NCBI GenBank assembly: GCA_965237405.1
Contig: OZ250139.1
Span: forward strand, 2,480,001 to 2,544,000
From: CAUZIB01 sp963663925
GTDB taxonomy: Bacteria; Acidobacteriota; Vicinamibacteria; Vicinamibacterales; UBA8438
Length of the DNA: 64,000 nucleotides
Direction: 5' to 3'
The notes below the pieces were generated by a model that saw only the letters and a program-made list of their open reading frames with translations, made no database searches and had not been told where the DNA came from. Shown one piece after another: positions 45,548-53,332 of the stretch; the stretch's first letter is position 1, and every line of letters starts with the position of its first letter. Position numbers and translations under genes: made by a program.

Positions 45548-46678
45548 CTATGGTGTGGTCCCCCACAGCAGTTCCGACACGAGTCCGATGGGAATTCCAC
45601 CGATCAGCATAACCATGGCAGCGGAGAGAAATCGAGTGTAGATGGGAACCTTGAGCGCCCGGTGCTTCATCTCGATGCGTACGGCTTCGCGTTCATCGAT
45701 CGCCTCGTAGGCCCGAGTCAGGCTATCCTCGTCAGTCACGTCGAAATAGTCTCCGCCGTATTCTCGAATCATCTCGATCAACCGCGGCGTTGACGAACGT
45801 CCGATCATGGTCGTGCGAACATCGCTCGTATTGATGTAAATGATGTAGGGAACAACGTTGCGTTGGTTCAGTGCGAGGAACTCGGAGTCGGGAAACTCGT
45901 CGACCGCGGCATCGGTGATGATCAGAACAGCACGATTCACATTCTCATTCCCGCCCATGGCCGCCTTGTCCTGGTCAAACGCCTTCACGATCGCCCGAAG
46001 CGGCCGGATGATATTCGTGTCGCCTTCGGCTCGGATGATCCGCACCTTGTAACGCGGCACGACCATCGCCTTGTCGAGACGCTGGGTGGTCACATACGGC
46101 GCGTCCCACACCTGAAAGTAGTACAGCTCATCGTCCATGACAAAGTCGTCCACCATGTAGGGGTAGGTGGAAAACAACCACAGGGAGACGCGGTCGTTCT
46201 TACCCTCACGCATGTCCAAAAACTGGAGGTGGGCATCGCGGGCAACCTCGGCTTTCGACTTGCCGGTATCGGGAAATTCCCATGCCATGGAACCTGAGGT
46301 GTCTACCAAATCGATGCGCACGCGCGACTCGACGTAGCCGCTCACTTCTTCGGTAGCAGTGAGGTATGGGTCAGCAACCGCAACGAGCATCGCTGCCAGC
46401 GACAAAGCGACCAGCGCTTTCGGGGCTGCATGCACGACACGGATCCAGTGTCGCTTCTGGTGCGCCCGATCGATTGCATGTCCGGAATGGTGGCGACTGT
46501 GCCTGCGTCGTATCAGCAGCAGGCGCGTCACCGTCAACATCACCGCCAATCCAACCAGAAGCGTGAGCCAGATCGCCATCGGAACGTCGCCATAGCGGAC
46601 CTGGGCGTACTCCGTCTCCACGAGGTCTCGAATTCCCGCGTCTACGAACGCTACAATTTCCGCCCACGTCATCAACAT
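45548..46678 (-). CDS. VWA-domain membrane protein of the MoxR operon, first
   Basis: 376 residues from ATG 46678 (ATG 46672 also possible). Two N-terminal helices (MAIWLTLLVGLAVMLTV, ALVALSLAAMLVAVA) precede a VWA domain with DTSGSMAWEF as MIDAS, then a long insertion with aromatic residues (DDELYYFQVWDAPYVTT) and ITDAAVDEFPD. A C-terminal helix (AAMVMLIGGIPIGLVSELL) closes it. It differs from the second VWA protein in the insertion. It lies 16 bp after the BatD-like gene. Confidence 0.85.
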   Translation of the reverse strand: MLMTWAEIVAFVDAGIRDLVETEYAQVRYGDVPMAIWLTLLVGLAVMLTVTRLLLIRRRHSRHHSGHAIDRAHQKRHWIRVVHAAPKALVALSLAAMLVAVADPYLTATEEVSGYVESRVRIDLVDTSGSMAWEFPDTGKSKAEVARDAHLQFLDMREGKNDRVSLWLFSTYPYMVDDFVMDDELYYFQVWDAPYVTTQRLDKAMVVPRYKVRIIRAEGDTNIIRPLRAIVKAFDQDKAAMGGNENVNRAVLIITDAAVDEFPDSEFLALNQRNVVPYIIYINTSDVRTTMIGRSSTPRLIEMIREYGGDYFDVTDEDSLTRAYEAIDEREAVRIEMKHRALKVPIYTRFLSAAMVMLIGGIPIGLVSELLWGTTP

Positions 46679-46694
46679 AGTCAGTGGTGCTACC

Positions 46695-47834
46695 TCATCG
46701 CGCGCTGAAGAAACCCTTAACGTTCTGGAGCAGCCGGTTGTGAGGGCGCAGCTGGGCCAGTGATGCAATAAGCCGGCGAGCTTCGCCCGGGGGGTCGTCA
46801 ATCGGCACCGGGGATCCCTGCTCGAGTCCCTGCTGGTACGCAACGAGCCGAGACGCAAGTGTCAGCAGCGCCTCTTTGCGAGCTCCGTCCCTTAATTGTT
46901 CGATATGGGCCCGAATATCTCGAGCCGTATCGCCAGAATAGAGCTCCGGGAGCTCAGCCTGGAGATACTCGCGGGTCGCAATGACCAACCCTCGGTGAAC
47001 ATCGTGCAGCGCCGCTCCGTTGGAGCTGGGCAGAAACGCGTCGAGAGCGCTCAGCTGCTGAACCAAGTTGTGCCGTGCCCTCCAGATCGATGGCGGTATA
47101 GGGATCTGGGCCTCGATCAGTTTGAGTTCGTCAGCCTCTCGAAGGGTATCTTCAGAGAGCAGCTTTGGCCGCCGGACATGGCGAATCAACAGAACGACCC
47201 AGACCAGAAGTGGTAACGGCGCGACACCCCAGGCGAAGGTCCGAAAGAACGCCACGCGCCCCTGGAACGATCCGAGCTCGATTGTGTCCCGAATATCTAG
47301 CACGGGGAGATCCGCCATTGTCGTGACATAGCGAACCAGCCCACCGCCGCCGTCGACCTGCTGCACCTCAGCATCTTCGATGTCCTGACCGAGGTCCCGG
47401 ACCAAAAAGTAAAAACTGAAGCCGGGCAGCTGGTAGACCGCCTTCTCGGGCGCGATCAGTCGAAACTCGTACTCAAAGTCCCACACGTGCTCATCGTCGA
47501 CCTGACGCTTCCGGATCTCCAGCGAGACGCCTTCGAACGGGTGTACCGGAAGGTTCTCCGGCACCATGCGGTCCTCAAGGATGATGATCTCTCGACCTTC
47601 CCCGATGAGATCCGGAAACCGTACACGGTAGGCCTGACGGATCAGATCACCGGTTTTGACAACGGTCGGTTCTATTTCGAGCGTCTCAACCTGTACCGGC
47701 GACGTTTCATCGGACGACGCTATCGACTCGTCTGGTTGGGATGCCTGAGCAGCAGGCCGGATCGTGGCTAGGCTCAACGCCGCCACCGTGCACATAAGCA
47801 CTACACCAACCGTTCGGACTCGTTTCAAGGTCAT
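46695..47834 (-). CDS. BatD-like exported membrane protein of the MoxR operon
   Basis: 379 residues: signal peptide (VVLMCTVAALSLATIRPAAQ), a beta-rich periplasmic part of about 170 residues (VETLEIEPTVVKTGDLIRQ opening resembles BatD-type domains), one transmembrane helix (WGVAPLPLLVWVVLLIRHV) near residue 205 and a helical cytoplasmic tail. BatD-like proteins accompany MoxR, DUF58 and VWA proteins, and their exact role is unsettled. The call rests on topology and neighbours more than on motifs. Confidence 0.7.
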   Translation of the reverse strand: MTLKRVRTVGVVLMCTVAALSLATIRPAAQASQPDESIASSDETSPVQVETLEIEPTVVKTGDLIRQAYRVRFPDLIGEGREIIILEDRMVPENLPVHPFEGVSLEIRKRQVDDEHVWDFEYEFRLIAPEKAVYQLPGFSFYFLVRDLGQDIEDAEVQQVDGGGGLVRYVTTMADLPVLDIRDTIELGSFQGRVAFFRTFAWGVAPLPLLVWVVLLIRHVRRPKLLSEDTLREADELKLIEAQIPIPPSIWRARHNLVQQLSALDAFLPSSNGAALHDVHRGLVIATREYLQAELPELYSGDTARDIRAHIEQLRDGARKEALLTLASRLVAYQQGLEQGSPVPIDDPPGEARRLIASLAQLRPHNRLLQNVKGFFSAR

Positions 47835-47846
47835 CGCCTCTCCGAC

Positions 47847-48764
47847 CTAACGGGCCATTCGCGCAATCAAGAACTTCGGCAAGGCCTCTACGTGATTGTC
47901 CGGTGTTAGCACTACCGAATCGATGCCACATCGGTTCTTCAATAAGTACTGCAACTGATCCTGAGACTCGCCGATCTTGCGTCGTATCGCGCCCGCCCTT
48001 CGAGCGGAGATCACCGTCTGCTTGCCGGTCTCCATATCGGAGGTCCTGATGTAACCGAGACGACTCTTGACCCGAAATTCGTCGGGATCGTCCAAAAGTA
48101 AGAAGATCATATCGTGCTTCGCGGCCAGCATACGGAGCCGCTTGTAATCGACCGTGCCCACGTCGTTGAGAAGGTCGACGAAATCCGAGATCACAATAAC
48201 GGAATGGCGCATCTTTAGGCGACTGGCCATGAACGCCAACGGTACGACGAAATCGGCGCGTCTGCGCGTCGGGTACTGGCGCTCAAGCGCGAGTTTATCG
48301 AAGATCTGCTGGGCCATGTAGAAGACATGAGTCGTACCAAGCTTCGGTTTGAGAAACAATTCGATCTGATCGGAATATCCGAGAAGTCCAACGGGATCCC
48401 TCAGGTTAGCGCGAGTCAGACCGATGTTTCCAATCAGGTCGAGCAACAGCAGCGCCTTGTTCGACTCCTGTGAGATTTGGAACAGTGTCGAATACGACAG
48501 GTCGACAACAAGAATCGTCCGCAGCTCCTTGGGCTCCATTCGCTCGATCTTGAACAGCTTCCTAGGAAAACTGCGCAAGCTGATGGTCCAAGCGATGTCT
48601 TTGAGCGGCTGACCCGGCCGCCACTCCTCGACACCGAGGATGTCGTATCCGGAGCCCCGAAACCCGCTCCGGTGCTCGCCGTAGTGAATGCTGGTCGATT
48701 TTTTCTTGGCCTTAATCCCGTGCTTGATATTCCGGAAGCGAGCGAAAACCTGCTCTATTTCCAC
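47847..48764 (-). CDS. DUF58 domain protein
   Basis: 305 residues. The DUF58 core is clear: SGFRGSGYDILGVEEWRPGQPLKDIAW is the family opening (split here by position), followed by a VWA-like Rossmann part (RTILVVDLSYSTLF, DPVGLLGYSDQIELFLKP, HSVIVISDFVDLLND). The protein lacks membrane segments. It overlaps the MoxR gene by 10 bp. MoxR-DUF58 pairs probably act as chaperone-like units loading metals or assembling VWA complexes, but no substrate is known here. Confidence 0.88.
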   Translation of the reverse strand: MEIEQVFARFRNIKHGIKAKKKSTSIHYGEHRSGFRGSGYDILGVEEWRPGQPLKDIAWTISLRSFPRKLFKIERMEPKELRTILVVDLSYSTLFQISQESNKALLLLDLIGNIGLTRANLRDPVGLLGYSDQIELFLKPKLGTTHVFYMAQQIFDKLALERQYPTRRRADFVVPLAFMASRLKMRHSVIVISDFVDLLNDVGTVDYKRLRMLAAKHDMIFLLLDDPDEFRVKSRLGYIRTSDMETGKQTVISARRAGAIRRKIGESQDQLQYLLKNRCGIDSVVLTPDNHVEALPKFLIARMAR

Positions 48765-49882
48765 GGAGGAACATCCATGTCCTGAATGATCTTCAGGAGT
48801 AGCTCCTCCTTGACGACCGAGAACTCCATGCCTTCTCGGAGCACGAGGCGATGCGCGAGAACCGGCTCCGCCACGGCCTTTATGTGATCGGGCGTAATCA
48901 CCGTGTCGCCGTTGAAGAACGCAAAAGTTCGAGCGACGGCCTCAAGGTGAAAGTGCACCCGCGGCGAGATGCCGACCTTGATGTACTCCTTGACGGTGCG
49001 GGCCGCCCGACCCTGCACTCGGTGAGGACGGGTGTTGCGGAACAAGCGTGTCTTGTACTGCTGCGCAAAATCCGACATCGTAACGTTATCAAAAATAAAG
49101 TGGGCGATGTCGAGGACCTCGTGGAGATTGGTCAGCTTCTCGACCTTCTTGCCCACGACGTTGCGGGAGCTGATCATCAGCTCGTCTTCTTCGTCTTCGG
49201 GATCTATCATGTTGATGGAAAGCGTGGTGCGATCGAGCTGAGCAATAGGGTTTGGAAACGTCCCTTCTTCCTCACCAAAGATGTTCTCCGTACAAATCAC
49301 CATGAAGAATCGAGGCCCCGTGATGTCGTTGTAGTCGCACGACAACGGGAAAAGCGGCAACATCTTCCCTTCGGCGAGGTTGCCGTAGTCCGACGCCAGG
49401 GTGGCGGAACTTTCCTCCATTCCCTCGAGCACGGCGGCTTTAGTCTTGCCCGACAGCCGGTTGTCTTCGTCGATCAGGACAATGTGGGCCATCAGCTTTC
49501 CCGGCTTGAAATGGATCTTGCGGGTGCCGTCGACCTCCTCGACGATTGTCTCGTAGCCGAGGATGTCCTCAGGCATGTAGGTCGGAAGGCCCTGGATCCG
49601 CTCGAACTTTGCGTCTATCGCCATCGCGCACGCACTGACGAGATCGGTCTTGCCCGTACCCGTCGGTCCTCTAAACATGATGTGCGGCTGTCTAAGTGCC
49701 TTCGACTGACTCAGCTTGTCCGTATACGGCAGCAGAGTAAAAAAGGCCCAGGAGAGAATCTTCGCGCAGCCACTTTGTGCGTCATCCACACCATACAGCC
49801 ACTTTGTGGACTCTGACTGGAAGCGCTGAACCACTTCCTGCGCGTAATCAAGCTCAATTCTTGGCTTGGCTTCGATTGTCAT
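48755..49882 (-). CDS. MoxR-family AAA+ ATPase
   Basis: 375 residues from ATG 49882; the longer frame adds a non-homologous N-terminus. AAA+ motifs: Walker A GPTGTGKT (72-79), Walker B HIVLIDEDNRLSGKTKAAVLEG where the family usually has DEINR, and sensor-like FFMVICTENIFGEEEG. The C-terminal lid follows (VGISPRVHFHLEAVARTFAF). First gene of the MoxR-DUF58-BatD-VWA-TPR-VWA operon. Such ATPases help fold or activate VWA proteins. The 379-bp AT-rich region before it probably holds its promoter. Confidence 0.9.
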   Translation of the reverse strand: MTIEAKPRIELDYAQEVVQRFQSESTKWLYGVDDAQSGCAKILSWAFFTLLPYTDKLSQSKALRQPHIMFRGPTGTGKTDLVSACAMAIDAKFERIQGLPTYMPEDILGYETIVEEVDGTRKIHFKPGKLMAHIVLIDEDNRLSGKTKAAVLEGMEESSATLASDYGNLAEGKMLPLFPLSCDYNDITGPRFFMVICTENIFGEEEGTFPNPIAQLDRTTLSINMIDPEDEEDELMISSRNVVGKKVEKLTNLHEVLDIAHFIFDNVTMSDFAQQYKTRLFRNTRPHRVQGRAARTVKEYIKVGISPRVHFHLEAVARTFAFFNGDTVITPDHIKAVAEPVLAHRLVLREGMEFSVVKEELLLKIIQDMDVPPWK

Positions 49883-50261
49883 CGACGTCCATGGAACATT
49901 ATCGCCAGGCGCCGGTCGGGACCCGGCCTTCACGCAGGGCGCAACTTTAGCAAATTATCTAGAGTTCCGCAGATTCCTACATCTCCACGGCGAACATTCT
50001 TCGTCGTTCAAAATGACTTAATCCCGGAAATGTGCCAGAAGCGTCCGTCTGGTTCGTGCACTTTGGTTGCCCTACTCAAGTTGATCATCTTACGATCGTG
50101 TAAGAACGTCCGATCAGAGAGTGTGACATCAACCTGCTCGCAATGTATCAAGATCAACACATCAGTGTTAACGTGCCATGAAATATACCTACAGTTGTGG
50201 TCGCTCCATTCTTTCTAGAGGACCAACTACCGTATGCTTTTTCTCGATTACCGGAGGAAAA
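49883..50261. promoter_or_regulatory. Intergenic region between divergent MoxR operon and TonB receptor
   Basis: No gene seen. It is visibly richer in A and T than its surroundings and must contain the promoters for both directions. An inverted repeat CTTAC-N6-GTAAG is at 50089-50104. Individual promoter boxes could not be assigned with confidence. Confidence 0.5.
50253..50258 (+). promoter_or_regulatory. Strong ribosome binding site of the TonB receptor
   Basis: GGAGGA three bases before ATG 50262, within an A-rich run. It fixes the start there and rules out the earlier in-frame ATG at 50178. Confidence 0.75.
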
Positions 50262-52598
50262 ATGAGAGAAAAGACTCTTTGTGTTCTCTGCAGTTTGGTA
50301 GGTTTGCTGGTTGTTCTCAACAACATCACCTTGATGGCGGAACAAGGCGATACCGGCTCGCTTATTGGTACCGTTGTTGACGAACTTGGCGGTGTTCTGC
50401 CGGGAGCAACAATCGCCGCCCGCAGCAGAGAGAACGGACTGGTGCGGAGCTCCGTTAGCGATGCAACCGGCGGATATGAAATTACCCAGCTCACTGCCGG
50501 CGATTACGATGTTCAGGCTTCCCTCCTGGGTTTTGTCGGAGGTACATCGATTGTTGTGGTTGGCTCGTCTGCCACAAATCAAGATTTCACGCTTACCATC
50601 GCACCGCTAGCCGAAACTGTGAACGTTACTCGTGCTGATCAGAGCCTGGCGGAGGTACCACAAGCCGTCGTGGTGATCCGACAGGAGAACATCGATTTCG
50701 CACAGCGGAAGACTTCACTGGACGAATCTCTTCGGGGTATTCCTGGACTATTTGTTCAAAATCGTCGCAACTACGGGTTGTCCGGTGGTATCGGGCTGAG
50801 TATTCGTGCACCCCAACCTAGATTTGGACTTCGTGGTTTAGCCATTATTCAGGATGGTATTCCGATTACCACGGCAGATGGCACAACTGAGCCCAGCAAC
50901 GTCGACCTAGGATCAGTGCGCCGTGTGGAGGTCATCCGTGGCCCGAGCTCCGTTCTCTACGGGAATTCAGCTGGTGGAGTGATCAGTCTGTTTACGGAAA
51001 TCGACCCGACACGTCGGTTAACGGTACGCCCTGATTTTCAGGTTGGCAGCAACGGTTATAACCGACAGCAGATACGGATCGACGGCCACAATAGTAGTGG
51101 CACAGAGTTTATGGGTAGTTTTAGCCAGTTCCAGACGGACGGTTGGCGTGAACACAGTGCGGCAGAAATCAAACAATCAAATATCCTCGTTCGACAGACG
51201 TTGGCGGGAAACACCCGACTTTCTGGCATCTTCAATCACTACGATTCACCGTTTGCTGAAAATCCAAGCATGATGAGTAAAGAGAATGCTCGGACCAACC
51301 CTCGGGGCACTCGAACAATTGCTCTTAACCAAAACTGGGGCGAGACCACTCAGCAAGGACAGTATGGCGCGACACTCGAACATCATTTCGGCACACAGCT
51401 ATTTCGTACAACCGGCTGGGGTATCTGGCGGGACTTGTTTGCCTCGAATCCGTTCCGTGTGATTGACCTTGGACGAAAGGGTGCCGGTTTTCGTTCTGAG
51501 TACCTAGGAGTACACCAACTTGGATCGATAACGATTCAATTGAGCACGGGCTTCGATGTCTCGTCTCAGAACGACACCCGCGTGGAATCCTTCAATAAAG
51601 GACCTGCTCAGCCTGGGGGAATGGCTGAACGAGGCAGCTTGCTAGTCCAACAGTTCGAGGATGTCCTGTCAGTTGGTCCCTTCGTACAAATAAGTCTGTC
51701 GCCATATCGTCGCGTGACGATTACCACCGGTGTTCGCTATGACTACTACAAGTTCATGGCGACCGACCAAAAGTTTGATGATGGCGACCAGTCGGGTGAG
51801 CGTACGATGAGTGCTGCAAGCCCATCAATCGGTCTTACATTTGCGGCAACGCCTACGTTTAACCTGTACACCAACTTTTCCACTGCGTACGAGACCCCGA
51901 CAACAGTTGAGCTCTCGAATCGACCAGAGGGCGAGGGTGGCTTTAACCAACTGCTCGAACCAGAACGTCTGCGGAGTTTCGAGGTCGGTTTTCGTGGGCT
52001 CGTTAAGCCGGCGCGTTTACAGTTCGATGTGGCGGTGTATCGAGCCCGGTTACTGGATACGTTCGTGCCGTTCCAGGGTGCAGACGAGCAAACATTCTTC
52101 TCGAACGCAGGCGAATCAGCGCGTAATGGCGTGGAGTTATCCTTGGACTGGAAGCCAACCTCTCGAGTTAATGCACGGATGGCATATACCTACCAGGACT
52201 TCTTGTTCCAGAGGTTCGTCCTTCAGGGCACTGACTACTCTGGTAACCTTGAGCCGGGTGCTCCACCCAACCGCCTATTTGCTGGTGTTGACTATGCGGC
52301 GCCGTTCGGGCTTCGCTCAAGCGCAACGGTACGATGGGTCGACGACTTCTTCGTCAACAATGCCAATACGGTGTCGAACTGGGAATATACGGTAGTTGAC
52401 CTCAGATTCGGGTTGGATCGGCGGTGGGGCAATCACGACGCGAGACCGTTTTTCGGTATCGATAACCTATTCGGCGAACGCTATAACTCCTCAGTGATTA
52501 CCAACGCCTATGGACCACCTGGAGCCAAACGGTTCTTTGAACCATCGCCAGATCGAGAATTCTACGTTGGGCTGACATTAGGATTCGGAATCAGCTAA
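50262..52598 (+). CDS. TonB-dependent receptor with carboxypeptidase-regulatory domain
   Basis: 778 residues. A signal peptide (LCSLVGLLVVLNNITLMA) is followed by a CarboxypepD_reg-like domain (about 30-110: GSLIGTVVDELGGVLPGATI, GGYEITQLTAGDYDVQASL), then a plug domain (LDESLRGIPGLFVQNRR, VEVIRGPSSVLYGNSAGGVI) and a barrel. SFEVGFRG and ARMAYTYQDF are typical barrel blocks. The length and the FxAYETPTTVE-like segment (YTNFSTAYETPTTVEL) resemble siderophore or small-metal-complex receptors. It has no adjacent tonB or exbB. The coding composition looks lower in G+C than flanking genes, hinting at later acquisition. Confidence 0.9.
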   Translation: MREKTLCVLCSLVGLLVVLNNITLMAEQGDTGSLIGTVVDELGGVLPGATIAARSRENGLVRSSVSDATGGYEITQLTAGDYDVQASLLGFVGGTSIVVVGSSATNQDFTLTIAPLAETVNVTRADQSLAEVPQAVVVIRQENIDFAQRKTSLDESLRGIPGLFVQNRRNYGLSGGIGLSIRAPQPRFGLRGLAIIQDGIPITTADGTTEPSNVDLGSVRRVEVIRGPSSVLYGNSAGGVISLFTEIDPTRRLTVRPDFQVGSNGYNRQQIRIDGHNSSGTEFMGSFSQFQTDGWREHSAAEIKQSNILVRQTLAGNTRLSGIFNHYDSPFAENPSMMSKENARTNPRGTRTIALNQNWGETTQQGQYGATLEHHFGTQLFRTTGWGIWRDLFASNPFRVIDLGRKGAGFRSEYLGVHQLGSITIQLSTGFDVSSQNDTRVESFNKGPAQPGGMAERGSLLVQQFEDVLSVGPFVQISLSPYRRVTITTGVRYDYYKFMATDQKFDDGDQSGERTMSAASPSIGLTFAATPTFNLYTNFSTAYETPTTVELSNRPEGEGGFNQLLEPERLRSFEVGFRGLVKPARLQFDVAVYRARLLDTFVPFQGADEQTFFSNAGESARNGVELSLDWKPTSRVNARMAYTYQDFLFQRFVLQGTDYSGNLEPGAPPNRLFAGVDYAAPFGLRSSATVRWVDDFFVNNANTVSNWEYTVVDLRFGLDRRWGNHDARPFFGIDNLFGERYNSSVITNAYGPPGAKRFFEPSPDREFYVGLTLGFGIS

Positions 52599-52664
52599 CG
52601 CTCATCCGAACACCTAGTCATCAGCTACGGTGAGTCCCATTGCTCCCCGTCGTACTATGTGACT

Positions 52665-53077
52665 TTATGCGGTAATGACCCGTCGCAACGGCAGACGGGT
52701 TCCATAGGTCAGCGAGCGCCACACCCACTCGGCAGGTCCAAAACGGTAGCGACGTAGCCAGAGTGGCGAAAGAATCAATTGCACGACCCAGACACTGACA
52801 CCACCACGCCGAACTGCCCAAGTCGGTCGACTGACCCGTAGTAGCCCAGACCATGGGCGTAGAAGATCGTCATGAACTTCTGGTCAGCCAACAATCGGCT
52901 AACAAGCCACACGTTGAAGTTTCCGCCGTGAAGATTACCGTAGGCAGTTGGGTTTCAATAGGCCGCCTCGGGTATCGCAAACAGTTGGATATTCATGAGG
53001 AAAATGCCGAGTAAGGCAAAGCCTCGAAGGATGTCGATTGAGTCGATGCGGGCGTTTGGTTCGACCGGTGTGGTCAT
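52665..53077 (-). pseudogene. Remnant of a DUF418 membrane protein with a large internal deletion
   Basis: On the minus strand from ATG 53077 the frame reads IDSIDILRGFALLGIFLMNIQ, the DUF418 (YeiB-like) N-terminus, then stops at TGA (52955-52957, after IPEAAY). The same frame continues NPTAYGNLHGGNFNVW to LADQKFMTIF and jumps directly into the family's C-terminus (AHGLGYYGSVDRLGQFGVVV). After a frameshift near 52788-52797 it ends WVVQLILSPLWLRRYRFGPAEW and TYGTRLPLRR. A normal DUF418 protein has about 390 residues; some 250 are missing here. This is a decayed gene and explains most of the apparent gap after the TonB receptor. Confidence 0.8.
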
Positions 53078-53332
53078 TGATATCCGCCGAGCACAACAAC
53101 GAACAGCAGGAAAACGAGCCTAGTGGGAAACAACGAGCAATTTAACAGGGATGGGGATTAGGGATTGCGCCAGTCTCCGCCACTTCCCACTCGGTACAAA
53201 ACGTGGAACGTCGCGGAGAGATTGGTGACTGCAAAGAAATGGCGAACATACGGCAGCAACTGCGACCCTACGCCCGCCGGTCGATTCCTGTCACCTGTCA
53301 TCTAGACGGAATAACATCTAATCGGACTACAA

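Noticed and set aside
52621..52854. 77-residue minus-strand frame after the TonB receptor
   Set aside because: It is a mis-framed reading of the DUF418 remnant.
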